DNA from: Calvatia gigantea
Taxonomy: Eukaryota > Basidiomycota > Agaricomycetes > Agaricales > Lycoperdaceae
Assembly (NCBI GenBank): GCA_025093985.1
Contig: JACAAK010000009.1
Span: 2,480,001 to 2,544,000 of the forward strand
DNA: 64,000 nt
Reading direction: 5' to 3'
Shown piece by piece: positions 14,027-27,298 of the stretch. The stretch's first letter is position 1. Each line of letters starts with the position of its first letter. A model generated the notes under the pieces. The model worked only from the letters and a program-made list of their open reading frames with translations. It did no database searches and was not told the DNA's origin. Made by a program: the position numbers and the translations under genes.

Positions 14027-14286
14027 ACGTTATAACTATTTGGACTAAATTTCAGTGACCTTGATTTATTCTCGGGAGTAACTGAAGGAAGATATGTGAT
14101 ATTAACTAAAGTACAACCTCGATACGTTGAAGAAAGGATAAAGAAGAAAGTCACTACAAGAGGTCAGACCAAAAAGGATGACAAGATGCTAAGTAATTAC
14201 AACCCAAAAACTCGAGATCAATGCAAAGCCCGCTAACCACTGAAATTGGATTTGCTGCCAAATGACCAACAATGCCCTCCACTGTC

Positions 14287-15421
14287 TCAGATGAACGGCT
14301 GTGGCCAATCTGGAAGGTTCTGCAATGAAGCATTCGTGGCCTCTCGGACACGCCTTTTGCTAGCTGAATCACCGGACTGTCGATAGCCCTGAAAGACTTC
14401 TTGCATCTGGAATGTTGATGCAGCGACAGAATCTGTACGACACGTGTAAATGTCACATGCAATCATCATCGCGAAGATCCAAGACACATACCAGCGTTAT
14501 TTGCGGCTTCCTTCGCAAGCTAATCCCCAGTGCCATCAGATCAATCAATAAAGGTGGCTTGGCCAAGAGACTCACTCCTTCGACTCTAGCAACCTCTTGC
14601 TGGTACTGTTGTACCTGCATATACCCAGCATAACCAAACTGCCCCGCAGCTTGTGTCTGCATTTGCAACCCCGTAAGCTGTGTATTCAACACCCCCACTC
14701 TCGCATCCAACTCCTGCTTCCTCCTCTCCCAAGTATCTTTCAACTTGTCGAATAGAGTCAAGAGCGCTTTCCATGTAACATTGTCCCAAGCTTCTATAAG
14801 CCCCTTATGTGTGCGGATGTAGTCCCGAGGGTGTTGATCTCCCCCGGCGGAGAACGACGTTACGGATGGAACAGGGGTGTTGATATGTGATGAAGAGTAT
14901 TGCCCTGTACCTGCGAAGGTGCTATTGACAGGTGAAGCAGTGATTGTCGTCGTCGTCGTTGCCTCGCCCCATCCCTGTCCAATGGCAGAGTACGGATCGA
15001 ATTGTGCAATATAATTCGGATTTTGCAGTTGCTGCTGCACAGGGTTATAGCCCGTCTGTTGTTGCTGCGGTTGCATTTGCTGCTGTTGTGGATTCTGCGC
15101 GTTAGAATACCCATAACCGTTCCCACTGACGAATCCTTGCCCGAACGAACTCTGCGGTGTGAATCCCGTAGGCTGAGGTTGAACTTGGCCGTTATACATC
15201 CCGCCCATCGGATTTCCCTGCCATTGTTGTTGCTGGTGTTGTTGGGGGTACTGTGGCTGCTGCTGGGCTGGGTATTGAGGGTTACCCCAGGCCGACTGAT
15301 TGACGACCTGGGGCGGCTGCGATATGTCTGGATATCGCTGTGTCGTAGATGAAGAGTGGTCGATGAATGGATTGTTGGTTAATGGTGGACTTGTAACTCC
15401 AGAGCCATAGCCGTTGAACAT
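14287..15421 (-). CDS. Gln/Pro-rich protein with conserved C-terminal segment, function unknown
   Basis: The first exon starts at 15421 (MFNGYGSGVTSPPL). It encodes a low-complexity Gln, Asn, Gly and Pro-rich half, then a Thr run, then a folded-looking segment (DYIRTHKGLIEAWDNVTWKA, LFDKLKDTWERRKQELDAR). Introns near 14570-14520 and 14489-14432 join it to LAKEAANNA and to a last exon ending in EVFQGYRQSGD, LQNLPDWPQP and a TGA at 14287-14289. The C-terminal half is helical and charged and resembles proteins found across basidiomycetes, but I know no assigned function. The Q-rich half could mediate condensate formation or transcription-type contacts; that is inference. It is divergent in direction from nothing nearby and shares the minus strand with the SUN gene. 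Confidence 0.7.
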
Positions 15422-15943
15422 GAGAGAAGGAAAAGGGAGAAGTAATCAAGAGAGACAAGCCAGCTGTCGCTGCTATTGCGCAGTAGTACGATAATACCGT
15501 CATAAACACGTGATCAACTTTCTCTTTTATTGAGTGAAACGAGTTAGATTATGAGCAAACTACTGGGTCCCCAGGAATAAAATAAGAGAGAAAGGAAAGG
15601 GTGAGGGTAATATACACGTCGGTATGTACTTTGAAAAAGCAAGCAAACACGAACGACAACCAACCTTGTACAGGGTGGGATAAAAGGAGAGAATATGGTC
15701 ATAACAAGGTCATCATGAATATGCGAGAGGAGAGGATGAAAGAACGGGGATGCGATAGAGATGGAGCGAAGCCAGAGACCAGGGAAGGAACTGGCTGTTA
15801 TGATGAGCGACGAAATTTAGAGGATAAGAAGACATAAACAGGAACCAAGGCAATAAATCATTATTTAAAAAGGAGCACGACCATCTGAGACCACCCCGCA
15901 GCAACCGATAGCTGCCTTTATACCACCGTCCTCCATCATGGCT
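15422..15943. other. Intergenic stretch, promoter side of Gln-rich gene and 3' side of SUN gene
   Basis: About 520 bases, purine-rich on the plus strand around 15590-15850. Short open frames occur without recognisable similarity. It should hold the promoter of the gene ending at 14287 and the 3' UTR of the SUN gene, but no clear motif was identified. Confidence 0.4.
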
Positions 15944-18900
15944 CTATGGTCCGGTATCCTCCACAGGTTCGGGAATACGCATAGCGCCCAACCTAGTCCC
16001 ATGCACTCGGAACCGGTAGAGACACGTATACTCCTCCATGTCCCAATTACTCAATATCCTCAGCACCACGATGCCAAAGTCCATGTTCTTGTCCTTGATC
16101 TCTTGCGATATCGGGAAAGTCTGTACGTTCTTGGGTGACTCGATGTCATACGTAAAGTTCGCAATGCGGATATATGGTGGGTTCTGAGGTAGCATTGCCG
16201 GGTATGGCTCTTCTTCCACAACTTCTTCACCCCGCTCCTTGGCTTCTTCATGCTTCTTTCCCCTCTCCGCCCTCAATTCCAGATATTTTTGCGCGTTCTC
16301 TTCGCCTTCGATCATACCCCATATCTCCATGTACCGCGGCGCACTTCGGAGATCGAGGGCATTCTCTTTCGGGACATGGTCGATAGTAACCTCACTAATG
16401 ATGACCGGAGCCGCGAGACTAACGCCCAGTTGGCCTTGTTGTCCAGCAAACGGCCAACAATAACCCCCGTGCACCTCATGATGCAGTGCAGTAACAGGCG
16501 GTCGTCCAACAGCATACCCACTCCCGGTAATAAACCCAAGAAGCTGGCTACGCAAAGTTGGCGGTTGGATCTCAAACGACAACGAAGTAAGCGAAGGAAT
16601 AACCCTCGCGCCATTCGAATGCATCGCATAATCCGTCTTTCCAATCGTATCCTTGCTGTATAGTGAAATCGCTGAATCCACGATTTCGGAGACCAGCGCC
16701 TTCATATCCTGACCACCTGGCGCTTTGAGTGTGACGGATTTTTGTGCGTTCGAGACAGCTTTCTTGCCCAAATCTATCGCTTCCTTGACACCACCTTCGA
16801 TGCTTCTGAGATGTTCCTCCAAAGCTCGTAGTTTGGCTCGAGCCTCTTCGTCGTTGGCTTGTTCAGCGTGATGATGTCGTTCTTCTTGTTGCCGTTGTTT
16901 CTCCTGAGCCAAGATCTGTGCTTGAAGGACTTCAATCTCGCGCTTCACGGCATTCACACTCTTTCCAACCGCGAGCGCATCTCTGATCTTTAAGTCCGAT
17001 TCAGCAGCGCGTTTAGTCTCTGATACTAAACGATCTTCAAGTGAGGCAAGGCGACCGAAGAGTTCCGAGTATGAACGGATGCCATCATCAACTTTGGTTC
17101 CCGTTTTTTCTGAATCACGTGAGAGGCGGGAGAGCGCAATTTCAATCCGTTGTAGTCGGTCGGCGAGTTCGGCGATATCAGCAGCTGGCATATCAGGTGC
17201 TGTGTATATGGGCCGGGAGGAGGATCGAGTGAGGGACAGTGAAGGTATATGCGATATGATATCGGTTTCTCGGAGCGCGTACCACACCCCAAACAAGACC
17301 ACACCGAGAGTGAGGTATTTCACAAGTGTAGCTGCCGGTGACAGGTTGGCTGCTCGCAGCCATAGGACAGGTCGGTTGAGCAGGGTGTCGTACAACGTGC
17401 CAAAAATGCGCCCACAGACGAAAAACACACTCGTGACAAGGTATATCACGAACCGGACAATCATCAGCAAGCCTCTGATGACGCCGTGAACCAAACGACC
17501 AAGAAGACCACCAATCGAGAATCTGTTCGTGGATTCTCTTGGAGGCCGCGATGACGATCGTGGCATACGTCGCGATTGAGTCTCCTGTTTTCGCTCGCGC
17601 TTCTGTGGTGTCTCTGAGAGGTCTTCTTCCGGAACTTCTGGTATCGAGTCTAGTCCTTGCTCTGCACTTTCTAGCGAGGAGTCATTCATACTTGTGTCTT
17701 GTGGTGGTGCGGAACCACGAGGCACGGAGAGGCGTGAAGGTGGTGCTGGGAATCGTGGAACAGATGAACGTTGCTGCGCTTGATTTGATTCCTGCTCGCA
17801 GTTGTCAGAGTTGTCATCGTGAGGTTTAAACGCCAAGATATAAAACCTACAAGTTCAACACTGGGCTCATCACTCTCACTTCCTTCATCTTCATCATCAG
17901 GTCCAGCGGTCCCAGATTTTGTGCCTTTACTTCTCCGCTTCTTCTTTTTGCCTGCCGAGAGCACAGGGAGAGTCGTTAGAGGACCTCCTACAGGCCCATC
18001 CTTCTTCTTCTTGCGCCTCTTTTTGGGCCCACCACCGTCGGAAGAATCTTCGTCGCTCTCTATTTCGGACTCTGAAGGTTTATACGCCCGATTATCCATG
18101 GACATCCGACCTCGTTTATGGGGTTGTGCTGAAAGAGAGGCGCGCTTAGCCTGCTGAGACGCCTGGTATTCCTGTTCTTCCGCTGTATAGTCGTAACTTG
18201 TATCTCTATTCTGAGAGGTATTCCTGTTCGTTGATAACGAACGATCGTCTGGTTCCTGTGATAGTTGTCGTACATAATAAGTAGCCGGGCTTAAAGCCTT
18301 CTTGGCGATGTCTACGACATGTTCAAAAGGGCTCTTCCCTCGTCCGTTGGCGGGCGCGGTTGCAGACCTGTCCTCTTCCCCTTCCGAGTCAGGCACAAGC
18401 CGGACAGAAGCGTTTTTTGACAGGGGTTTTCGTACGAGAGGAGGACGGGAGAGACGATTAGGAGGTGGCGCAAGACGTCGAGAAGTAGTAGTTTGTGTAT
18501 CTTTCTCGTATTCTACGGACGTGCTTCGGGGCACGACGGGGTTAGGTCGCGTTACCCCAGAAGCCCAAGCGGTGTTCGGATTCACGGCCGGTAACATGTT
18601 ACCCTTCGCAGCGTTATGGAGTGCACTAGCGAGATTGACAGAAGTGTCCTTAACGGCCCACTTTTCGGGTTTTGGCGGGGATGTGATAATCTTTGGACCC
18701 CCGGGACGGGAGGCTAGAGCTTCGCGTTGTTTAATTTTGGCGAACTTGGCGAGAGCAGAGGCGTTCTCGTCGTCGTCGTCCTCTTCGTTGTGGGAGAGGG
18801 AGGTAAGGCGCTGTCGAGGGGGAGAACGAGATTCGAGAGTAGGAGCGCTGCGGTTTGGGAGGAGAGAGGATTTGAATGTTGATGAGATAAGAGGTTGGGA

Positions 18901-19055
18901 GTGAGATCAGAAGAGAGGACGGACCGGTATGAATAAGAGGTAGGGACAATGCGGTGTGGACTTGGAGGCCTGGCGCCTGCTGGGGGTGGTTTTCCAAGAA
19001 AGGTGTTGTGATCGAGACGTCTGCCTTGACCTAAAGGTGTGCCCGAAAATGACAT
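15944..19055 (-). CDS. SUN-domain nuclear envelope protein
   Basis: The product is predicted to be an inner-nuclear-membrane half of a LINC complex, linking chromatin to the cytoskeleton through KASH partners. The chosen start is the ATG at 19055 (MSFSGTPLGQGRRLDHNTF); an upstream in-frame GTG is not used. One intron after SYSYR and another near 17830 join a basic/acidic nucleoplasmic N-terminus with Lys runs (PKKRRKKKKD) to the long last exon. That exon has hydrophobic stretches (GLLMIVRFVIYLVTSVFFV; YLTLGVVLFGVWYAL), a coiled coil of about 150 residues (IEVLQAQILAQEKQRQQEE) and a C-terminal SUN domain. Within the SUN domain, GYCWPFAGQQGQLGVSLA, VTIDHVPKENALDLRSAPR and YTCLYRFRVHGT are visible. 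The stop is TAG at 15944-15946. Length of roughly 950-1000 residues fits fungal SUN proteins. Confidence 0.9.
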
Positions 19056-19338
19056 GTAGCTGCTCGAGGCCACAGGTTATCGGCACGCAGAATCAAACAG
19101 TGTTTAGTAAAAACAGGCGATGTAGACGATGCAGGGGGTGCAATGTGGAAAAGGCGTGTTGAAGGCTTTAAACGTTAGTCGGGGTTGATGTTGACCACGT
19201 TCAGCAACAAAACCACGCACTTTGTGCGCGTCCTTCTGTTTGCCTCTGTTTGTTCACGTGCCATTGTTTTCACGAACAATGCTCCTCGACGGTCAAAGCA
19301 AGCCTTGTTTCCTAACTACAACACATACTCAACGGTAT

Positions 19339-22300
19339 CTACGCGCCCAATCCCAACGCATCCGCAACCTTGTAGAAAATATCAATGTTGTTATCTGTGC
19401 TTGTTTGTTAATTTTTGGTCGTCGGCTCGAACAAGCACCACCACTTACAGACTCCGCGGAAGTTCTCTGCGCCAGGGCCACTTGCAAACACGGAGACATC
19501 TTCAACAATAGATCAGCACTCAGCACTCAGCTCTCTACCTTCAAGACTTGCACTCACCAGTTAATGAATGGACACCTTGAGCCTCGTCCCCGCCCAACGT
19601 GCCGGCTTACACAGACCTCAGCAACCTGAAAATCAATCCAGGGAACCTCGCCACTCACGAACTGTAAAGCCATCTGGATTATCCTGAGGGTTAACAACGA
19701 AAACACCACCCATGCTGACGGCTGGTAGACGCGGTCCTGCCGTTGGAAGCTTGTAATCCTCGCGACTATTTTTATCCATATTAGGACAACTCAGATAAAG
19801 TGGCAAACCAAATAACTTACTGGTCCGGATTCGCTCCAAAGCCGGCCTAGTCGGAAGGTCAACTCCCGCCATCCTCTTAAGGGAATATTAACTTACAGCT
19901 AGCTTGTAGCGAGGGTCCCATTGTATAGGGAAACCAGGACCTTGTGGTCCGTTGACCACTGAAGCATTGTCCGGTCGAGATCCAGGAGTAACTTGGAACT
20001 CGCTTGAACCAGAAGCCTGGTACGTGCCGACTAGAGAGGCGTCAAACAATTATCATGCAAGAAATCTTACTCTGACCTACCCGCACGCCTCTTGCGGATG
20101 TCCGGACTTTGTTGCGACAAGTACTTCGTATCAGCGCTACCGAATACGTCCTGTATACGAAAGCAGTAAGCTTCCTATATCAAAAGGCAAGGATCCCAAC
20201 ACTGACGAATCCATGTCCATGATCAGCCGTTATGACGATCAGGGTGTCATCCAGCTCTCCCATGCTCCTCAGATCTAATATGATACTCAGCCGACCATAC
20301 ACCCTCCGTACCCACTGTACTTACGTTCCATCGTCGCGCGAACAGTGTCGTCGAGCTCAAGCAATTCACCAAGTGCCCTGTCATAGTCAAGTACATGCAT
20401 CATCTGTGTTTGTTTCCTGTGAGTCCAGTTCATCAACTACGTCAAAGAGGGGACCAACCTTATCGATGCTAGCAGCCTCAGACATCATAAACCACCCAGC
20501 ATTCTTTTCAGCACGAGCATGCAAAATATCAATTGCCTTCAGTGTCATCTCCTTCAATCCAGGCTGGTCCACTGCATCGGTACCGTCGCCAGTCGGACTG
20601 TTCTTCTGGTTCTTGAGGTTGCCCGTCAGAATCTGACAAAAACGTTCAAAGTCAACACCGTCACATATCACATAAAATCATAACCCACATTACGATCCAC
20701 CCATTTAGCCATGTTCCCGGCTACATTAAACAAAAACGTGAGCATGGCGTCGTTCAACAGTGATAAGGCAGCGATACTGACTCGAGAAGATTCCCAATGT
20801 CCTGTCTCTGGGATTCACTTTTTTCAAATCTGCGCCGCTGTGAACTACGTTATATCCTTTATCCGCGAATGCTCTGTACATGTCTTGCTGCTTCCATGAC
20901 GCTTGTCCGGCCAAGAACAGCTCAGCACCTCCACTACACTCTCAGGTCAGTCTCAATTGTTAAATGCGAGAGAAGGTCAAAACTCGTACCCCAGGATGAC
21001 ATCGGGCTGTTGACAATTCGTGGGCCAGGTGAAGGTCGAGTTGATTGCCTCCGGGTTATTCAAGTATTCGAATACGATGGCTCCTTCTTCATCACCTACA
21101 ATCGTTAATCGCTGTCAACCACCCGAGCTGAAGGGAGAATAGGGAAGATGGCTTACGGTTTCGTGTATGCGCACAGACAGCCGCTATAACGTCTCCTAAG
21201 CTAGATTACACACATCCAAAGGGGACCTTAACATACCTGGCGTAGCATCTCCAATGACAGCTGTGGAGACAATTCCAACGGCGCCTCCCTTTCTCCGTCT
21301 TCTGAACAGTTCAGCGATCGTCTCCATCTTCGGATCGTCAAATGAATTGGGAGACTACATCAAAATGTTGTATGCACTTTCATGTCAACGTCATTTCGTG
21401 TCTCCGGTACTTACACTATCGGCCCAGACATTCAAAGCAGACACTGTGCTCTTCTTTCCCGTGAACAAGGCCGTAGCAGAGTTGGCCGAATCGGTAATAA
21501 ACGAATCGATGGAGTGGGGCATTTGGCTAGCGACGTTAGAGACAGCTGCGGGGTTAGTTTCTGAGACAGAAACGGCTGGACGCTGGATAACAAAACTTAC
21601 ATTCCGACTGCGTCCATCTGATCCAACTGCATTAGAGTCTGGTACCGTCCGTTGATGGATTTATGGCCGATGAGGCGTGCTGCCGTAATCATCGACTGGG
21701 TCATTCCTGTAGTACAGCGGATTAGGATAAGTCATATTGGTACTAAAGAGCTGTTGTTTTTTTACCATCACCGATGAAGAACAATACATTCTTTGCTGTG
21801 CGCTTCTTCGGGGCGCTGCGGACGACCCAACTCGCGACCGTCGTGCTTTTGCCATTGTAAGTCAAGATAGCCGAGTATTCACCTGGCTATTAGCGAGATT
21901 TTACGGGTAAGTGGTTTGATTTTGTAGGACTAGAGATGCTTTTATACCTGCTGCAGTTGAATCTATGCAAGTATTGAGGTTATTTTCATGCTTTTGTTCA
22001 CGGAATTGAAAGTTGGGACTTACTCCTCGATAAGCCTTCGACGCAACATTAACAACAGTCGGTTGGTGGGCATCTTGCGCGAACAAATCCTCAAAGTATC
22101 TGTATCAATATCCACTTCCGTCTCAGCCATCTTCCCTGAGCAATCAAAAAGTAAAGAGCGCTCACGTGAACGTCCACTTCTCCAACGCAGGCTCCTTAAT
22201 CCGGAAAAACTTTGCAGCATCTTCACACTGTCCTCCCCTATCATGACCATTACTCTTTCCGGTCTGAATGCAGAATGAAAACTTTTCGTCCGGAACCCCA

Positions 22301-22515
22301 TTGTTGGAAGCTTCGCTGCCGTTCACGGGCGCATGAACCTCTAAACGGACATCGAAGAACTGTCCAGGATAGAAGTCAGTTTGATCCGGTGGCAGGATAC
22401 ATCCGAGTGTAGGGCATGTTCCGAGTCGTTTGAAGTGCTGGGCTGACGTCGAACGAATGATCGATAAGAGGCCGAGAAGCAGGGTAGAGAGCGCGCGGTC
22501 GAGATTAAGCCGCAT
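19339..22515 (-). CDS. Alkaline phosphatase, secreted (tandem copy 1, intact)
   Basis: The enzyme hydrolyses phosphomonoesters in a two-zinc/magnesium active site. The start at 22515 gives a signal peptide (MRLNLDRALSTLLLGLLS... ending near STSA), so it is secreted or vacuolar. Many short introns split the gene. Exons show FFIGDG joined to MTQSMITAARLIGHKS, the nucleophile motif ITDSANSATALFTGKKST (Asp-Ser-Ala intact), MMSEAASIDK, MHVLDYDRALGELLELDD, and the metal-binding TADHGHGF (Asp-His intact). The C-terminal SVFASGPGAENFRG and NIDIFYKVADALGLGA follow, with TAG at 19339-19341. No break was noticed. It is followed upstream by a second, broken phosphatase gene in the same direction. Confidence 0.88.
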
Positions 22516-23225
22516 TTTGTTTCCAAATAGGCAGAACGACGAATTCGAGAGGTTTGGGAGAAGATTGCGCGGCCAAGCAGCAGATCTTAGCTACACGCTT
22601 TGGGGTCTGCATACTTTATATCCTCGCGCCGAGGGGCGGTGGGAACTGCGCAAACAGCATGAACAAGGCGCCCGAAGTACGATTGACATCCTCTGTGAGT
22701 CCATATCTACTCTAGGTAGAACACGCCATGCGTTGAATTTGGTGGTTCTGATATCCACAGGGACACGTTCGTGCACGAAGTGATACTACTGGTAGAAGGA
22801 ATGCAGCACTTATAATTAACTCCACTGATGGCGTATAAACGGGGGGAAGTGGACACTGCCGATATTAATTATGGGGGGCCACGAGTGACAAACATCTTCC
22901 AATCTGTTGTTAGGTTTATATCTCGTATCACCACCTTGGCACAACAACTTCCATGATAGCTTCCTCACGGCCGACTGATCATGAGAACTAGAATAGAAGG
23001 GCATAACCACGGTTCCTGGGAAGTATCAAGTTGCTTCTTGGACTTGGTCGAACATTCTGATATTAAGAAGCAATACGGGTTCCTGAAAGAGCTATCCATA
23101 CTGTTGGTTGTGAACCTGGTTGTTGAATGAGGCGACAACAGCAAGACAGTAAGGTTATTTATTTCAAAAGGTAACTTAGCATAAAGGGGAAAACAAAGAT
23201 ATTTGAGTTACTCAGATCTGGGTAT
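22516..23225. other. Intergenic stretch between the two alkaline phosphatase copies
   Basis: About 700 bases that should contain the promoter of the intact phosphatase gene and the 3' side of its paralogue. Only short open frames without similarity are present, and no convincing regulatory motif was identified. Confidence 0.4.
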
Positions 23226-26034
23226 CTAGGGGTTGTGACCGCGCCCACGTTCTTCTTGGCTGACATCACCGAGACCTAGGGCATCAGCCATTTTGAAGAT
23301 ATCAATGCTGTTATCTGTCCGCGGTTGTCAACTTTTTATAGCTTCGTAACGACCAGCAACGTTGCACTTACAGTGGCCACGGAAGTCTTCAGAGCCAGGA
23401 CCACTGGCGAAGACAGAAACATCTGCACGAGGGCGTTAACCGGCTGAATCTATGATAAACTCGAGCCTCTGGTAGACTCACCAGTCAAAGAATGGACGTC
23501 CTCAGCCTCGTCAGGGCCCAAGGTCCCAGCTATAAGGAGAGGTGTTAGTCGATAACGCCATACATCTGCAGTAACGTCTAGTACGCACAGACAAGGAAGC
23601 CACCGACGCTATCATCGGGATTGGCAATCATAACCGTCAGGACCCTCGATAGTAGGTTCTCGGGGACCGTTAGTGGGAATCTTATAGTTCTCGCGACGGT
23701 CAGGGTTTCCGCCAACACCGCCAGCAAGGGTATAACGAGGATTCCATTGAACGGGGAAGTTGGGACCGAAGTGGCCAGCAACGATAGTGGCGTTGTCAGG
23801 GAAGGATCCTGGAGCGACCTGGTACTCAGACAAACCGGATTCGCCGAAGGTGCCAACAGCATGTCTCTTGGCACGATCGCTAGTAGCTTGGGAAAGATAC
23901 TTGGTGTCAGCACCACCGAAGACGTCCGAATAACGGAACGAATGAGCTCATGAGCATATATACCACCAGGGGAGGCAACTTACGAAACCGTGACCGTTAT
24001 CGGCAGTGACCACAATAAGGGTATCATCCAATTCACCAATCTTCTTCAGGTGCTGTATAGAGGCGCTAATGGTGTCATCAAGCTCCAAAAGTTCGCCCAA
24101 TGCGCGATCATAGTCAAGAGCATGCATCATCTTATCGATGCTCGCGGCCTCAGACATCATAAACCACCCAGCGTTCTTTTCAGCGCGAGCATGCAAAACG
24201 TCAATTACCTTCAATGTCATCTCCTTCAAACCGGGCTGATCGACAGCGTCGGAACCGTCACCGGTAGGGCTGTTCTTCCGACCCTTAAGGTTCTTGGGGA
24301 AGAGCTGATGTATCAATGAGTTAATGTTTTATGAAATTAAAAATAGCACTCACATTACGATCGATCCATTTGGCTATGTTGGAGGCTATCACATAGACGG
24401 TTATGTTTCTATCATTGATGGCGGAGGGAGAGTGGCTTACTGGAAAAGATACCGAGGGTTTTCTTATTATTAGGAGTTGAAGCAAGTTGCGTCTTGCTCT
24501 GGACGACGTTGTAACCCTTGTCCTTGAAAGCCTGGTGCATGTCGGTACCCTTATAGGATATGGGATTGGGGAAAAACAATTCGGCTCCTCCACTTCCATT
24601 ATGTCAATTTCCAGGTGCGATACACGATTTGTAGAGAAACACACCCAGAGAGAACATCAGGCTGTTCACAAGACGTATGCCAGGGGACGGTAATGTTGAC
24701 GGCCTCTGCACTGTTAAGGTACTCAAAGATGACACTGGCTACTTCACCGCCTGCATACGACACGATATCAGAATGGTATAATCCTCTACTATCAAGACTC
24801 ACGGTTCTTGGTGTGAGTACAAAGGGCAGCTATAGACAAGAGTGAGCAAGAGTTAAGGATGTCATAAAACTGCATACCAGGGGTGGCATCGGCGATGACG
24901 GCCGTAGAGACTATACCGAGAGCACCACCGGGCCTACGCCTCCTGAATAACTGAGCAATAGTTTCGAATTTAAGATCATCGAAGGAGTTAGTAGGTGAGT
25001 AAGTGTTCAAAGCGTCAGAGATCGGTGGAAGTGGCGCAAAGCATATAACGTACAGAGTCCGCCCAGACATTGAGGGCAGAAACAGTAGTTTTTTTGCCAA
25101 TGTAAAGTGCAGAAGCAGAATTTGCGGAACCGGCAATGAAGGAATCGATGGAGTGGGTCATTTGACTATGAGAATTGGGCTGCGTTAAACACGGGAGGGC
25201 TAATAGATGACAAAAGAGTCTTACATCCCGATGGCATCCATCTGATCCATCCGCATGAGAGATTGGTAGCTGCCATTGATGGACTTGTGAGCAATGAGAC
25301 GAGCAGCAGTAATCATAGCCTGGGTCATGCCTTGATTTATACCGTATCTCTCAGAGGGTTCATTAAATATGATGAAAGGAATGCTCACCATCTCCAATGA
25401 AAAAGAGGACGTTCTTAGCTTTGCGGTGCTTGGAGGCATCCCTCACGACCCAGTTGGCCACGGTCTGGCTGTGGCCATTGTAGGTGAGGACAGCTGTGTA
25501 CTCTCCAGGCTATAAATGAAGCGGTAAGAAAAACCGTCAGTTAGTAGTCACCCACGTCGATTTTCTGTGCACGCACATTATAAAGGCTGACCTGAAAAAA
25601 AAAGATTCAACAGGATTTGGAGCCAAAACTCAATATCACGTACTGCATGGTACATCTTGGATGCGACGTTAACGCTTGTAGTTTTATTGGTATCCTGGGC
25701 GAGGAGATCTTCAAAGAACCTGCAATCGACAAAACTTCAGCAAACAGGAATAGGTACGAAAATGCGAAGCTCACGGGAAAGACCATTTCTCTAAAGGAGG
25801 TTGGGATTTGACCTTGAAGACATTCGAAACATCATTGCAAGCGCCTTTCCCTTCACAAATACAGAATGAAAAATTCTCATCAGGAACCCCACCATTCGAT
25901 GCTTCCCGTCCATTCACGGGTGCATGGACCTCCAAATGAATGTCAAAAAGTTGGCCAGGATAGAAGTCGCTCTGATCCGGAGGGAAGGCACAGCCAAGTG
26001 TCGGACAGGAGCCAAGTTCTCTGTTCTCTTGGCT
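23226..26034 (-). pseudogene. Alkaline phosphatase paralogue (tandem copy 2), inactivated
   Basis: The paralogue of the gene at 19339-22515 has the same exon order, from CPTLGCAFPPDQSDFYPGQ to NP and a TAG at 23226-23228. Several lesions are visible. (1) No start or signal peptide precedes the mature domain, and an in-frame TAA lies at 26035-26037; an upstream exon cannot be fully excluded. (2) The nucleophile motif reads IAGSANSASALYIGKKTT, so the Asp before the catalytic Ser is Gly. (3) The metal motif reads TADNGHGF near 24000, so the zinc-ligand His is Asn. (4) The acceptor expected before DVFGGADTK, near 23927, reads TTCG rather than CAG. (5) The frame shifts near 23627, between EGPDGYD and ANPDDSVGGF. 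It is almost certainly not an active phosphatase. Confidence 0.83.
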
Positions 26035-26037
26035 TTA

Positions 26038-26975
26038 CTGTCCGTTCTCTATATTGTGTCTGCCCGACGCTTCCATCGCCTTCATGCATTGGGTTGATGC
26101 ATCACATCAAGCTTCGACCTGACAGCTGAGGGGGTGTCCAATGAAAAAATACCAGGGTACACCCCACCTCAAATACAATGGACCACTTCGGGAAGAATAC
26201 TGGACGGGCTTATGGGCTAGAAAATGGGCGAAGGGGAGGGGGGCTTGTCACGCGACAAACTCTGAAAATCCCATTGGAGATCATGTTCAATCGTAGCACG
26301 CTTGTCGCAGGGAGTTGCAACAGAGAAATGAGCAGTTTGGTGATGTTTGCCAGGCAGAGAGCTCCCAACGGGGTGCGTGCAGCAAGAAACGAAACATGCG
26401 CTTCTGGCAAGATTTCTTCCCCAGCTAGATGGGCTCCTCTGAGAGATAACGACAGTTGGGTGTCCAAGGTGATCAATTTGGTCAGGAAATATCCAAAATT
26501 GGAAGTTTTTCATTCATTGTCAAGACACCTTTGTCGTTTGCTCCCAACCTCTTTATCGGCATATGTGTCGGCGTCTGGCCCAGTGCTTATCAGATAGACT
26601 GGAAGGCTGCATATATGTCAGGAGCGAATGATACCAGCACCATCTCCATGATTGGCACCCCAGAGGCAAAATTCATAATTAGCCTCCAGGTCATGGGCTC
26701 CTGTCATAGTGCTCAGGGGGCGCCAGGTTGTGCCAGGGGCCAGGCTCAACTTGGTGGGTCACGGGACTGGGAGTATTGGGTGCTCAAGTGACCAGCATCC
26801 ACATTTGTCCAGTAAGTTACTGTTGTGCATATACCCTCTTTGTAAGGACTTACTTCGGACTATTCTTCAGTTCCACTCATTACATCAGCTATTATGTAAT
26901 CACTCTATTTTCGAGCTTTACTGTACTTTTGTACACCTTAGTCTTGTTCTATGATTCTGAGGTGAGTTACATTAT
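26038..26975. other. Stretch between phosphatase pseudogene and first Gypsy element
   Basis: Roughly 940 bases with short open frames only. The missing phosphatase 5' end would be expected around 26040-26200, but no signal-peptide exon was found there. The last five bases before the LTR are ATTAT. Confidence 0.45.
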
Positions 26976-27280
26976 TGTTACAACCTTAGTCTGATAAGAC
27001 CTCAGGTTGCAGCTTAGGCTAAGTCTTGAGGGCGAGTAAGGGGAGAGGAACTAGATGGTTAAGCATACTGAATACATGAGTATGTATATATGCTTAAATA
27101 CTACAAGAACATCCAGTTGAATGGATGGGGAACTACATGAAATGTCTGATAGGGATGGCATTGTAGTTAGTCAGAGTCATACTTGGAGATCGCTCAGTAG
27201 GAAATAGCTGAAACAGGTACACAGGAGATAGGAATGCAGACGAATAAAGAACGTGATATGATCGGTGAAAGTTCACAACA
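26976..27280 (-). repeat. LTR of Gypsy A (3' LTR, minus orientation)
   Basis: Begins TGTTACAACC and ends GTTCACAACA on the plus strand, i.e. TG...CA ends. It closely matches 33326-33630, with a handful of mostly G/A or C/T differences. Confidence 0.88.
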
Positions 27281-27298
27281 ATACCCCCTGATTAGGCT

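Noticed and set aside
17819..18904. Ser-rich plus-strand open frames of 112 and 200 codons
   Set aside because: They are shadows opposite the Lys/Ser-rich N-terminus of the SUN protein. Codon bias and similarity support only the minus strand.
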